A stretch of DNA of 64,000 bases, from the NCBI GenBank assembly GCA_963169645.1, contig CAUJCO010000004.1, positions 62,001-126,000 on the forward strand, read 5' to 3'. The stretch comes from Bacteroidota bacterium. Lineage in GTDB: Bacteria > Bacteroidota > Bacteroidia > Chitinophagales > JADIYW01. The notes under the pieces were generated by a model that did not search any database, had not been told where the DNA came from, and was given only the letters and a program-made list of their open reading frames with translations. The stretch's first letter is position 1; each line of letters opens with the position of its first letter. Below are positions 53,424 through 62,145 of the stretch, one piece after another. The position numbers were made by a program, and so were the translations under genes.

Positions 53424-54467
53424 TTATTTTCCCGGACGTAAACTACGTACTACTTTTCCTGTTTGCCACATTTCAGAATTTCTGATTACAGCTAATTCAG
53501 CTTCTAATTTTTCTCTATAATCCGGTTGTGAGTTGGTGTCAATAGAGCGTTGTGCTTCTTCACCTGCAGCAACTTTCGCATATAACTCTTTGAATACCGG
53601 TAATACAGCTTCACGGAAAGGTCCTTTCCAATCTAAAGCACCGCGTTGTGCTGTAGTAGAGCAGTTACCATACATCCAATCCATACCATTTTCGGATACT
53701 AATTTGATTAATGATTCTGTCAATTCTTCAACAGTTTCGTTGAATGCTTCTGATGGTGAATGACCGTTTTCACGCAATACGCTGTATTGTGCTTCCATGA
53801 TGCCGGCTAATGCACCCATTAACACGCCACGTTCTCCTGTTAAATCTGAATAAACTTCTTTTTGGAAAGTAGTTTCAAATAAATAACCGGAACCGATACC
53901 GATACCTAAAGCAATCGTTCTATCATGTGCTTTTCCTGTTGCATCTTGAAAGATTGCATAAGAAGAATTCAAGCCTTTACCTTCTAAGAACAAACGACGT
54001 AATGAAGTTCCAGAACCTTTAGGTGCAGTTAAAATAACATCCACATCTGCCGGTGGAATAATTCCAGTTCTATCTTTATACGTAACACCAAAACCATGTG
54101 AAAAATATAATGCTTTTCCTGCAGTTAAATGTTTTTTTACGGTTGGCCACATTTCAATTTGAGCTGCATCAGAAAGCAAGTACATAATGATAGTACCTTT
54201 TTGCAACGCTTCTTCCGGTTCAAATAAAGTTTGACCAGGAACAAAACCATCTTTTTCTGCTTTATCCCAAGATTTAGAAGGTTTTCTTTGACCTACAATT
54301 ACATTAAAACCATTATCGCGTAAGTTTAATGCTTGTCCGGGACCTTGAACACCATAACCAATTACGGCTATCGTTTCGTTTGCTAATACTTCTTTTGCTT
54401 TAGCCAAGGGGAATTCTTCACGTGTTACAACGTTTTCATCGATTCCGCCAAAGTTCATTACTGCCAT
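53424..54467 (-). CDS. ilvC: ketol-acid reductoisomerase, class I
   Basis: 347 residues, the short class I form. NADPH-binding loop IGYGVQGPGQALNLRDNGFNVIVGQRKPSKSW and the C-terminal knotted domain with DLTGERGVLMGALAGIMEAQYSVLRENGHSPSEAFNETVEELTE carry the metal-binding Asp and Glu residues. It isomerises and reduces acetolactate or acetohydroxybutyrate in valine and isoleucine synthesis. Last gene of the ilv block, 35 bp after the ACT subunit. Confidence 0.96.
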   Translation of the reverse strand: MAVMNFGGIDENVVTREEFPLAKAKEVLANETIAVIGYGVQGPGQALNLRDNGFNVIVGQRKPSKSWDKAEKDGFVPGQTLFEPEEALQKGTIIMYLLSDAAQIEMWPTVKKHLTAGKALYFSHGFGVTYKDRTGIIPPADVDVILTAPKGSGTSLRRLFLEGKGLNSSYAIFQDATGKAHDRTIALGIGIGSGYLFETTFQKEVYSDLTGERGVLMGALAGIMEAQYSVLRENGHSPSEAFNETVEELTESLIKLVSENGMDWMYGNCSTTAQRGALDWKGPFREAVLPVFKELYAKVAAGEEAQRSIDTNSQPDYREKLEAELAVIRNSEMWQTGKVVRSLRPGK

Positions 54468-54502
54468 TGTTTGTTGTTTTAAATTAGATATTAAAATTAA
54501 AA

Positions 54503-54736
54503 TTAGTTGATTAAAGTTGCTTCGAAAATATCAATTTGTTTATTGATTTGTTTTAATAAATTTTCGGCAGCCCATTGTTCCGCATTAAACTCGATGGTAA
54601 ATTCACCATCATTTTCGTCAATCTTTCTAAAAGCGAAATTGGTAACATCTACCCTTCTTCTGGAAAAAATAAGCATAAAACGACCAATTAAGATCGGTTG
54701 ATTATATGATATAAATTGTATTTTATGTGCTTTCAT
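54503..54736 (-). CDS. ilvN: ACT-domain small subunit of acetolactate synthase (short form)
   Basis: 77 residues, a single ACT domain: YNQPILIGRFMLIFSRRRVDVTNFAFRKID, then FTIEFNAEQWAAENLLKQINKQIDIFEA. It starts 3 bp after the ilvB stop, as expected for the regulatory subunit that gives valine feedback. Typical IlvN is about 160 residues with two domains, so this is an IlvM-like short form lacking the C-terminal ACT-like domain. Confidence 0.85.
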   Translation of the reverse strand: MKAHKIQFISYNQPILIGRFMLIFSRRRVDVTNFAFRKIDENDGEFTIEFNAEQWAAENLLKQINKQIDIFEATLIN

Positions 54737-54739
54737 GAA

Positions 54740-56449
54740 TTATTGAGGTTCTAAAATTACATCGCTACAAGCTTTTCCGCTTGGAACCATTGGAAATAAA
54801 TTTTCTTCTTTTTCTACCACTACTTCTAAAACGTAGCCTCCATCATGGGCAAACATTTTATCCAAAGCAGCACTTAACTCATCTCTATTTTCTACTTTAG
54901 CTGATTCTAAACGGAACCCTTTAGAGATGGCTACAAAATCCGGATTTTTGAGTTCCACTTGTGAATATCGCTTATCAAAAAATAATTGTTGCCATTGGCG
55001 AACCATTCCAAGATAATTATTATTGAAGATGACAATTTTCACGTTTAAGTTATGTTGCCAAATTGTACCAAGTTCTTGTATGGTCATTTGGAAACAACCA
55101 TCTCCAATAATGGCAACAACTGTTCTGTCCGGTGCTGCCATTTGGGCACCAATTGCTGCCGGTAATGCAAAACCCATAGTACCTAAACCTCCGCTAGAAA
55201 CCCAAGAATTCGGTTTACGATAATTGTAATATCGCATAGCGTACATTTGGTGTTGTCCAACGTCCGGTACTATAATCGCATTTCCATTTGTTTTTTCATC
55301 AATAAGATGCATAATTTCACCCATTCTAATACCTTCCGTTGTAGGATAAATAGCTGATTGAATAACTTTTACATCTTCTTGTTTATCTAATTCTTTAAAT
55401 GAAGTAATCCATTCTGTATGCTTATTTTCTTGCAATAATGGAATTAAAGCTTCCAATGCTTCAGAAGCATCTGCACAAATACCTACTTCCGTTTTAACTA
55501 CTTTATTGATTTCGACCGGATCAATCTCAATATGAATTACACGAGCTTGTTTTGCAAATTTTGTTACATCACCGGTAACGCGATCATCAAAACGCATACC
55601 GATAGCAATCATCACATCACACTCGTTCATTTTAATATTTACCGAATAATTACCGTGCATTCCCGGAATACCAACATAGTTCTCGTGATTGGGACTTACT
55701 GCACCCAAACCTTGCATTGTTGTAGCAACCGGTATGCCTGTTTTAGTTGATAATTGCTCTAACAATTCCTTTGCTTTGGAAATTATAATACCTTGACCAG
55801 CAACAATTAAAGGCTTATTACTTAAATTTATTATTTCAGCAGCTTTTTGTAGACTATCTTGTTGCACAGTATATTTTGGTGTATACCCTCTCACCGATTC
55901 ACAAGCCTGATAGCCAGTCCATTCCATCATTTCAAATTGAGCATTTTTTGTTATGTCAATTAAAACAGGACCTGGTTTACCGGAATTGGCTATATAAAAA
56001 GCTTTCGCTAAAACAGACGGAATCTCAGCTGCTCTGGTGATTTGATAATTCCATTTCGTAATTGGCATAGTGATACCAATTACATCGGTTTCTTGAAATG
56101 CATCGGTTCCTAGCAAATGCATCGGTACTTGACCTGTAATACACACCATCGGAGTGCTATCCATAATAGCATCAGCAATTCCTGTAATTAAATTGGTAGC
56201 ACCCGGACCGGAAGTAGCAAAACAAACGGCTGCTTTTCCTTTCACGCGTGCCCAACCTTCTGCTGCATGCGTTGCACCTTGCTCGTGTCTTGTTAACACA
56301 TGGTTGATTTTATCCATATAATGCCAAAGGGCATCATAAATGGGCATAATTGCACCACCCGGATAACCATAAATAACTTCAATACCTTCTGCTACTAAAC
56401 TTTTTATAACGGCTTCTGCACCTGAAATCTGTATTTTTGCGTCTGACAT
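54740..56449 (-). CDS. ilvB: acetolactate synthase large subunit
   Basis: 569 residues. TPP enzyme condensing pyruvate with pyruvate or 2-oxobutyrate. N-terminal EVIYGYPGGAIMPIYDAL, catalytic Glu in RHEQGATHAAEGWARV, QVPMHLLGTDAFQETD, the middle FAD/dehydrogenase-like domain, and the TPP motif IIGDGCFQMTIQELGTIWQHNLNVKIVIFNNNYLGMVRQWQ. It has its own promoter box (32 nt upstream). Followed by the ACT subunit and ilvC. Confidence 0.97.
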   Translation of the reverse strand: MSDAKIQISGAEAVIKSLVAEGIEVIYGYPGGAIMPIYDALWHYMDKINHVLTRHEQGATHAAEGWARVKGKAAVCFATSGPGATNLITGIADAIMDSTPMVCITGQVPMHLLGTDAFQETDVIGITMPITKWNYQITRAAEIPSVLAKAFYIANSGKPGPVLIDITKNAQFEMMEWTGYQACESVRGYTPKYTVQQDSLQKAAEIINLSNKPLIVAGQGIIISKAKELLEQLSTKTGIPVATTMQGLGAVSPNHENYVGIPGMHGNYSVNIKMNECDVMIAIGMRFDDRVTGDVTKFAKQARVIHIEIDPVEINKVVKTEVGICADASEALEALIPLLQENKHTEWITSFKELDKQEDVKVIQSAIYPTTEGIRMGEIMHLIDEKTNGNAIIVPDVGQHQMYAMRYYNYRKPNSWVSSGGLGTMGFALPAAIGAQMAAPDRTVVAIIGDGCFQMTIQELGTIWQHNLNVKIVIFNNNYLGMVRQWQQLFFDKRYSQVELKNPDFVAISKGFRLESAKVENRDELSAALDKMFAHDGGYVLEVVVEKEENLFPMVPSGKACSDVILEPQ

Positions 56450-56481
56450 TTCTAAAAATATTCTATAAATTATGCTTATTA

Positions 56482-56489
56482 CAAATCTA
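56482..56489 (-). promoter_or_regulatory. -7 promoter box of ilvB
   Basis: TAGATTTG on the minus strand, 32 nt before the ATG at 56449. It implies ilvBNC is transcribed separately from pfkA. Confidence 0.5.
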
Positions 56490-56611
56490 CTAAATATTGA
56501 CTTCTATAAAAAAAATGCAAGTTGATTTTTCAATATATAGTGATTTCTTAACAGTTTAAAAATGAATTGAGCAATAAAATAGAAAAATAATCACAGTTTA
56601 CTTCCATTTAT

Positions 56612-57586
56612 TTAGTTAGATAATAATTGAATTAAGTGATTCCACTCTTTATTTAACGTCAAAAAATGTTTTTGACACAAGTTTAATGGTGTGTAAATAA
56701 TTTCATTATTTTTCAATCCAACCACACAGTTTTTCTTTCCATTCAGCATTGCATCTATCGCAGAAACACCTAAACGCGAGGCTAGAATCCTATCATTTGC
56801 TGTTGGATTTCCACCTCTTAATAAATGACCTAAAATCAATGTTTTTATATCGTATTCCGGATGCATTTGCTTAAATTTTGCAGCAATTTCTAATGCACCT
56901 CCGGCATCATCACCTTCTGCCACAACCACGATAAATGATTCTTTATGTTTACATGCACGTAGCTTGTTTGAAAGTTCATTTAAGTCTGTTTTAATTTCGG
57001 GAATTAAGATATCTTCAGCACCTGCTGCCAATCCGGCAGCTAATGCTATTGACCCAACATCTCTTCCCATTACTTCTACAAAAAATAATCGACCTAATGC
57101 ATTAGCAGTATCTCTTAATTTGTCTATTAATTCAACGGCTGTTTGAACAGCAGAATCATACCCGATAGTATAATCTGTGCCAAACAAATCGTTATCTATA
57201 GTTCCGGGAATCCCAATAATTGTAATATCCGAATATTCATTAGAAAACTCAACAGCACCTTTCATTGTGCCGTCTCCGCCTATCACAATTAATGCAGCAA
57301 TTTCATTCTTAATTAATGATTGATATGCCAACTTTCTACCTTCCAGAGTAGCAAATTGTGGACTTCTGGATGATTTAAGGATAGTTCCGCCTCTATGAAT
57401 AATATTTCCAACAGCCCGTGAATCTAATTTTATAAAATGATGATGAATCAAACCTTCATAACCATTAAGATAACCAAAGACATGCATTTTGTTTTGAATG
57501 GCCGTTCGAGTGATTGCACGAATACATGCATTCATTCCGGGTGCATCTCCTCCTGATGTTAATATTCCAATATTTTTCTGTTGCAT
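56612..57586 (-). CDS. pfkA: ATP-dependent 6-phosphofructokinase
   Basis: 324 residues. It phosphorylates fructose 6-phosphate. Signatures: GILTSGGDAPGMNACIRAITR, YEGLIHHHF, GGTILKSSRS, VIGGDGTMKGAVEF, PGTIDNDLFGTDYTIGYDSA, VEVMGRDVGSIAL and LGHLLRGGNPTANDRILASRLG. The PGTIDND aspartate and ATP Gly-rich loop are intact. It sits between ilvD and ilvB on the same strand, with 136 and 162 bp gaps. A 9-bp hairpin occupies its leader. Confidence 0.96.
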   Translation of the reverse strand: MQQKNIGILTSGGDAPGMNACIRAITRTAIQNKMHVFGYLNGYEGLIHHHFIKLDSRAVGNIIHRGGTILKSSRSPQFATLEGRKLAYQSLIKNEIAALIVIGGDGTMKGAVEFSNEYSDITIIGIPGTIDNDLFGTDYTIGYDSAVQTAVELIDKLRDTANALGRLFFVEVMGRDVGSIALAAGLAAGAEDILIPEIKTDLNELSNKLRACKHKESFIVVVAEGDDAGGALEIAAKFKQMHPEYDIKTLILGHLLRGGNPTANDRILASRLGVSAIDAMLNGKKNCVVGLKNNEIIYTPLNLCQKHFLTLNKEWNHLIQLLSN

Positions 57587-57591
57587 AAAAA

Positions 57592-57616
57592 AAGTAGTAA
57601 TGCTAAATTACTACTT
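57592..57616 (-). other. hairpin in the pfkA leader
   Basis: AAGTAGTAA/TTACTACTT stem with a 7-nt loop, 5 bp before the pfkA ATG. It could be a translational control hairpin or the remains of an ilvD terminator. Confidence 0.5.
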
Positions 57617-57722
57617 AAATTGAATATTAAAGAAATGAGCATTCAAAGTTTAAACTCAAATACTGCTTCATTGTTGAATTATGAATCTAAAAATAGATGA
57701 ATAATTACCTAAATAATGACAA

Positions 57723-59402
57723 TTAGATACCATCTGTAACACAGCCATTGCTGGCAGATGAAACTGAATTGGCATATTTATATAATACTCCTGATGTTGC
57801 TTTTAATGCCGGAGCAGTCCAAGATTGTTTACGCTGTAGTAATTCTTCATCACTAATCATTACATCAATCGTATTATTTACGGCATCAATTACAATTCGA
57901 TCTCCATCTTTTACCAAAGCGATATTTCCACCATTTTGAGCTTCCGGAGTAACGTGTCCAACCACAAAACCATGAGAACCGCCACTAAAACGACCGTCCG
58001 TAATAAGTGCTACCTCTTTACCTAATCCTTCACCCATTAAAACGGAAGTTGGTTTTAACATTTCCGGCATTCCCGGTGCACCTCTTGGTCCGATATATCG
58101 GATAATCACTACATCACCTGCTACAATTTTTTTATCTTTCATTGCATCGATGGCTGCTTGTTCTGTATCAAAACATTTCGCTGTTCCATCAAAACGCTCC
58201 CCTTCTTTTCCAGTAATTTTTGCAACAGCGCCTTCACTGGCAATATTTCCATATAAAATACGGATATGACTCGTTTTCTTAATTGGATTATCAATAGTAT
58301 GTAATAAATCTTGACCATCCGTTAAATCCGGTAAATCTGCTACGTTTTCTGCTAATGTTTTTCCGGTTACTGTTAAACAATCTCCGTGTAACAAACCAAC
58401 TTTTAATAAGTATTTCGTTACAGCAGGAACACCTCCAATTTTATGTAAATCTTCCATTACATATTTTCCACTTGGTCTAAAATCAGCAAGCATCGGTGTT
58501 TCATTTCCTAATCGAACAAAATCATTAATCGTTAAATTAACACCCACTGTTTTTGCCATTGCAATTAAGTGCATAACAGCATTCGTACTTCCACCTAAAA
58601 CGATAACCATTCGAATGGCATTTTCAAATGCTTTGAAGGTCATGATATCGCTTGGTTTAATATCTTTTTCTAACAAATTTTTGATAGCAATAGCTGCTTG
58701 TTTTACTTCATTTCTTTTATCATCCGAAATAGCCGGATTACTTGAAGAGTACGGTAAACTCATTCCTAATGTTTCGATGGCAGAAGCCATAGTATTTGCG
58801 GTGTACATACCACCACATGCACCGGCACCCGGACAAGCATGTTCAATCACTCCTTTATAATCTTCTTCTGAAATTGTTCCTGCAAATTTTTTACCTAATG
58901 CTTCAAATGCAGAAACGACATCTAATTTTTCTTCTTTATATTTTCCGGCAGCTATTGAACCACCATATATCATCAAGGATGGACGATTTAAACGAGCCAT
59001 ACCCATTATTACACCGGGCATATTTTTATCGCAACCTGCAATAGAAATGATTCCATCATAAAATTGAGCACCTGCATTGGTTTCTATTGAGTCTGCAATT
59101 ACTTCACGAGATACCAATGAATAACGCATGCCTGAAGTTCCCATAGAAATACCATCACTCACACCAATCGTATAGAAATTAAGTGCCACTAAATTTTGTT
59201 GGTTGACTAAATTTTTCAAATTAGCCGCTATACCATTTAAATGCATATTACATGGATTACCATCCCAACCTGTTGATACAATTCCAACTTGTGCTTTCTT
59301 AAAATCCTCCTCTTTTAATCCGATTGCATGCAACATCGCTTGTGCTGCAGGTTGTGTTGGATCTTGTGTAATAACTTTACTGTATTTATTTATTTCTGAC
59401 AT
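57723..59402 (-). CDS. ilvD: dihydroxy-acid dehydratase
   Basis: 559 residues from the ATG at 59402 (a further 18 in-frame codons upstream look non-coding). Iron-sulfur enzyme converting dihydroxy acids to 2-oxo acids in valine and isoleucine synthesis. Cluster cysteines lie in [15 protein letters not shown] and [19 protein letters not shown]; the C-terminal [32 protein letters not shown] motif is present. First gene of the ilvD-pfkA-ilvBNC block. Confidence 0.96.
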   Translation of the reverse strand: MSEINKYSKVITQDPTQPAAQAMLHAIGLKEEDFKKAQVGIVSTGWDGNPCNMHLNGIAANLKNLVNQQNLVALNFYTIGVSDGISMGTSGMRYSLVSREVIADSIETNAGAQFYDGIISIAGCDKNMPGVIMGMARLNRPSLMIYGGSIAAGKYKEEKLDVVSAFEALGKKFAGTISEEDYKGVIEHACPGAGACGGMYTANTMASAIETLGMSLPYSSSNPAISDDKRNEVKQAAIAIKNLLEKDIKPSDIMTFKAFENAIRMVIVLGGSTNAVMHLIAMAKTVGVNLTINDFVRLGNETPMLADFRPSGKYVMEDLHKIGGVPAVTKYLLKVGLLHGDCLTVTGKTLAENVADLPDLTDGQDLLHTIDNPIKKTSHIRILYGNIASEGAVAKITGKEGERFDGTAKCFDTEQAAIDAMKDKKIVAGDVVIIRYIGPRGAPGMPEMLKPTSVLMGEGLGKEVALITDGRFSGGSHGFVVGHVTPEAQNGGNIALVKDGDRIVIDAVNNTIDVMISDEELLQRKQSWTAPALKATSGVLYKYANSVSSASNGCVTDGI

Positions 59403-59571
59403 AAAAAAAATTGAATCTCCAAATAAACAAAAGAATTTGTTAATCACATAGAACAAAAGTCAATAATATATGATTGAACATACATAAATAACACAAAATG
59501 AAGATATGTTAATAAGTTACAAAGCGAATGATTGATGTTCGTGTTAAATTCATGTAAATAAACCCAAAAGT

Positions 59572-59676
59572 ATGACTGAGAAGAAAGTAGAAATCGACAT
59601 TCATAAGTATTTCGTAGCAATTTTCTTTATTGTATTATTGACCTTATTTTTGATTGTTACGTTTTCAAAAGCATAA
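59572..59676 (+). CDS. small single-pass membrane protein, 34 residues
   Basis: An ATG at 59572 opens a frame to TAA at 59674-59676. The peptide has a charged N-terminus (MTEKKVEIDIHKYF), an uninterrupted hydrophobic helix (VAIFFIVLLTLFLIVTF) and a short SKA tail. A strong terminator starts directly after the stop, which supports a real transcription unit. Too short for the usual ORF cutoffs. Function unknown. Confidence 0.65.
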   Translation: MTEKKVEIDIHKYFVAIFFIVLLTLFLIVTFSKA

Positions 59677-59705
59677 AAAAAACAGCTCAATGAGCTGTTT
59701 TTTTT
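59677..59705. terminator. terminator after the small membrane protein gene
   Basis: AAAAAACAGCTC/GAGCTGTTTTTT 12-bp stem with a 3-nt loop; usable on both strands, so it also ends the SCP2 transcript. Confidence 0.9.
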
Positions 59706-59725
59706 ATTTTAATCTGATGCAATGA

Positions 59726-60052
59726 TTATGCAGCTTCTAATTCGTTGAACATTCCGATAAATTTCAACATCGCTCCTAAATTACTAATTTTAATTTTTCC
59801 CATCATCACGGCCATTTGTTTATTCACACGACCTTCTTCTGCATCTTCAAAATCACTCGATAAAGCAGAAATAACACAATCTGCTTCTCCTGTTAATCCT
59901 TCTGATACAGTGCAAACACTATTGGCTACATTTACAGTGAATTCACCACCATTTTCGCCTTCTAATTTAAAGTGAAAAGTGCCACTTTGGCCTGCTGCTT
60001 CTTCTGTTTTAAGTCTGCTTGGTAAAGCTAATACAATTTCTCTTGCTGTCAT
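59726..60052 (-). CDS. SCP2 sterol-carrier-type lipid-binding protein
   Basis: 108 residues, a free-standing SCP2 domain: TAREIVLALPSRLKTEEAAG, the FKLEGENGGEFTVNVANSVCTVSEGLTGEADCVI strands, and the lipid-tunnel helix KQMAVMMGKIKISNLGAMLKFIGMF. SCP2 proteins bind acyl-CoA or other lipids. It is divergent from acyl-CoA carboxylase across a region with two TetR-like operators, so a shared fatty-acid or branched-chain acyl-CoA regulon is plausible. Confidence 0.9.
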   Translation of the reverse strand: MTAREIVLALPSRLKTEEAAGQSGTFHFKLEGENGGEFTVNVANSVCTVSEGLTGEADCVISALSSDFEDAEEGRVNKQMAVMMGKIKISNLGAMLKFIGMFNELEAA

Positions 60053-60089
60053 TTTAGATAATTTTTTGTTGTTAAATAAATAGAATAAA

Positions 60090-60097
60090 CAAAAGTA
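60090..60097 (-). promoter_or_regulatory. -7 promoter box of the SCP2 gene
   Basis: TACTTTTG on the minus strand, 37 nt before the ATG at 60052. Operator 1 lies 29 bp upstream, near the -33 region. Confidence 0.5.
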
Positions 60098-60126
60098 AAA
60101 AAGTATTTTAATTTTAGCAAATATTT

Positions 60127-60143
60127 ACCAAACGTTCGTTTGT
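60127..60143. promoter_or_regulatory. TetR-type operator-like palindrome 1
   Basis: ACCAAACGTTCGTTTGT: arms CAAACG and CGTTTG around a 2-bp centre, the layout of acyl-CoA-responsive TetR operators. Confidence 0.6.
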
Positions 60144-60211
60144 TAAATTTACCATCTTATTGAATATCAATAAAATAAACATGTTTAACATAAACTTTAC
60201 ATTGGTAATTT

Positions 60212-60227
60212 ACCAAACGAGCGGTCA
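60212..60227. promoter_or_regulatory. TetR-type operator-like palindrome 2
   Basis: ACCAAACGAGCGGTCA shares ACCAAACGnnCG with site 1, 85 bp away. It lies upstream of the carboxylase gene, about 54 bp before its ATG. Confidence 0.6.
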
Positions 60228-60280
60228 AATTAAAAGAATTCTTTGTATAATTGTTAAATAATCTGTGTAACAAATTTGGT

Positions 60281-61885
60281 ATGGCAACGATAAAAACGAA
60301 GATTAATGTAAACGCTACTTCTTATAAAGAAAATTATGCTTTGATGTTGGCTAAATTGGAAGAATTAAAAAAACATTTAAATCAATCACTTTATCAAGGA
60401 GAAGAAAAACACATCGCTAAAGCAAAAGCTGGTGGAAAATTTTTAGCAAGAGAACGCATCGACTTGTTACTCGACCAAGATTCTCCCTTTTTAGAACTTT
60501 GCCCATTAGCCGGATTAGGCGTAAAAGGCGGTTTTGGTACAGGTGGAACCATGGTTGCCGGCATCGGGTTTGTTTCCGGAAAAATGTGTTTAATTACTGC
60601 CAATGTTGGAACTAATAAAGGTGGTGCCATCGACATAGCATCTTTGAAAAAGGCTTTACGTATTGCAGAAATTGGTGCAGAAAATAATTTGCCCGGCATT
60701 AGTTTAGTGGAAAGTGCCGGAGCCAACTTACCTGACCAAGCACAAGTATTTAATTTGGGTGGTAATAATTTTAAAGAAATTACACGCCGTTCTAAAAAAG
60801 GCGTTCCCACTATTTCTATCGTATTCGGAAATTCAACTGCAGGTGGTGCGTATATTCCGGGCATGAGCGACTATGTTATCATGGTAAAAAATAATGCAAA
60901 AGTATTTTTAGCCGGACCGCCTTTAGTAAAAATGGCGACCAACGAAATAGTTGATGACGAAACCTTAGGTGGTGCAGAGATGCACTCTAAAATTTCCGGC
61001 GTTTCTGATTATTTGGCTCAAGATGAATTAGACGGCATTCGTATTGCAAGAGAAATCATAGACAATCTTCAAATTAAATCTGAAATAAAAAATCAAAAAT
61101 CTGAAATCTATAAAGAGCCAATATATAATATAGACGAACTACTCGGCATTGTTTCTGCCGACACCAAAATTCCATTTGATTGTCGGGAAGTAATTGCCAG
61201 AATTGTTGATGGTTCTGAGTTTCACGAATTCAAAAAAGATTATGGAACTACCTTAGTATGCGGATATGCTAAAATACATGGGTATCCAATAGCAATTATT
61301 GGCAACAATGGCGTTTTATTTAATGATTCTGCTAACAAAGGTGCTCATTTCATTCAGTTATGCAACATGAACCACACACCTATTTTGTTTTTACAAAATA
61401 TAACTGGATTTATGGTGGGCAAAGATTATGAACAAAATGGCATTATTAAAGATGGTGCTAAAATGATAAATGCCGTTTCCAACTCCGAAGTGCCTATGTT
61501 TACAATTATTATGGGTGCATCGTATGGCGCAGGAAATTATGCCATGTGCGGTAGAGCTTACAATCCAAGATTTTTATTTACATATCCAAATTCCATGATT
61601 GCTGTAATGGGTGCCGAGCAATTAGCCGGTGTGATGCAAATGGTGAGCAAAGAAAGTGCATTAAAATCCGGACAACCTTATGACGAAAACCAAGCGGCAC
61701 AAATGAAAGAATTTATGAAAATGGAAATTGAAAAACAAAGTAATGCATTTTTCGCCAGCGGTCAACTTTGGGATGATGGCATCATCGACCCAAGAGAGAC
61801 CAGAAATGTAATGAGTTTAGTATTAGCACTCACCTATCTAAATGAAATTAAAGGAACAAGTAGTTATGGCGTTTATAGAATGTAA
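60281..61885 (+). CDS. acyl-CoA carboxylase, carboxyltransferase (beta) subunit
   Basis: 534 residues from the ATG at 60281. Two crotonase-like halves: N-terminal FLARERIDLLLDQDSPFLELCPLAG, GNSTAGGAYIPGMSDYVIMV and LGGAEMHSKISGVSDYLA; C-terminal DCREVIARIVDGSEFHEFKKDYG, ITGFMVGKDYEQNGIIKDGAKMI, MGASYGAGNYAMCGRAYNPRF and PNSMIAVMGAEQLAGVM. It transfers CO2 from carboxybiotin to an acyl-CoA; the sequence fits methylcrotonyl/geranyl-type rather than propionyl-type, which is an inference. Between the halves, residues 267-278 (KSEIKNQKSEIY region) are translated heptanucleotide repeat. Confidence 0.9.
   Translation: MATIKTKINVNATSYKENYALMLAKLEELKKHLNQSLYQGEEKHIAKAKAGGKFLARERIDLLLDQDSPFLELCPLAGLGVKGGFGTGGTMVAGIGFVSGKMCLITANVGTNKGGAIDIASLKKALRIAEIGAENNLPGISLVESAGANLPDQAQVFNLGGNNFKEITRRSKKGVPTISIVFGNSTAGGAYIPGMSDYVIMVKNNAKVFLAGPPLVKMATNEIVDDETLGGAEMHSKISGVSDYLAQDELDGIRIAREIIDNLQIKSEIKNQKSEIYKEPIYNIDELLGIVSADTKIPFDCREVIARIVDGSEFHEFKKDYGTTLVCGYAKIHGYPIAIIGNNGVLFNDSANKGAHFIQLCNMNHTPILFLQNITGFMVGKDYEQNGIIKDGAKMINAVSNSEVPMFTIIMGASYGAGNYAMCGRAYNPRFLFTYPNSMIAVMGAEQLAGVMQMVSKESALKSGQPYDENQAAQMKEFMKMEIEKQSNAFFASGQLWDDGIIDPRETRNVMSLVLALTYLNEIKGTSSYGVYRM
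61079..61113 (+). repeat. heptanucleotide array inside the carboxylase beta gene
   Basis: Five 7-mers in phase: TCTGAAA, TAAAAAA, TCAAAAA, TCTGAAA, TCTATAA. Units TCTGAAA are also found in the intergenic arrays at 38850 and 62089. Confidence 0.75.
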
Positions 61886-61886
61886 T

Positions 61887-61949
61887 AGATATGAGATATG
61901 AGATATGAGATATGAGATATGAGATATGAGATTTGAGATTTGAGATTGA
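61887..61949. repeat. heptanucleotide tandem array after the carboxylase beta gene
   Basis: Nine units starting one base after the stop codon: six AGATATG, two AGATTTG, one AGATTGA. The rest of 61950-62088 is AT-rich without a gene. Confidence 0.92.
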
Positions 61950-62088
61950 AAATTTGAATTTAAATATGAATTCAATAATTAATACACAAAAATCTTATGA
62001 ATTAATAAATAGCCACTTAATTCCTAAAAATCATTAGAGTTAGAAATATTGAATGGAAAATATTAAATAAATAAATCAAAAAATTAAA

Positions 62089-62145
62089 TCTGAAATCATA
62101 ATTCATAAATCTGAAATAAATATGTCTCCAATCTCCAATCTCAAT
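62089..62145. repeat. heptanucleotide array spanning the start of the carboxylase alpha gene
   Basis: TCTGAAA, TCATAAT, TCATAAA, TCTGAAA, TAAATAT, then inside the gene TCTCCAA, TCTCCAA, TCTCAAT (with a one-base phase shift at the ATG). Confidence 0.75.

Noticed and set aside
59403-59571. T-box or leucine/valine attenuator upstream of ilvD
   Set aside because: No T-box core, no codon-biased leader peptide and no antiterminator hairpins were found.
60394-60864. 156-residue minus-strand frame
   Set aside because: Shadow of the carboxylase beta gene; Pro/Ser-rich composition typical of antisense of Gly/Ala-rich coding.
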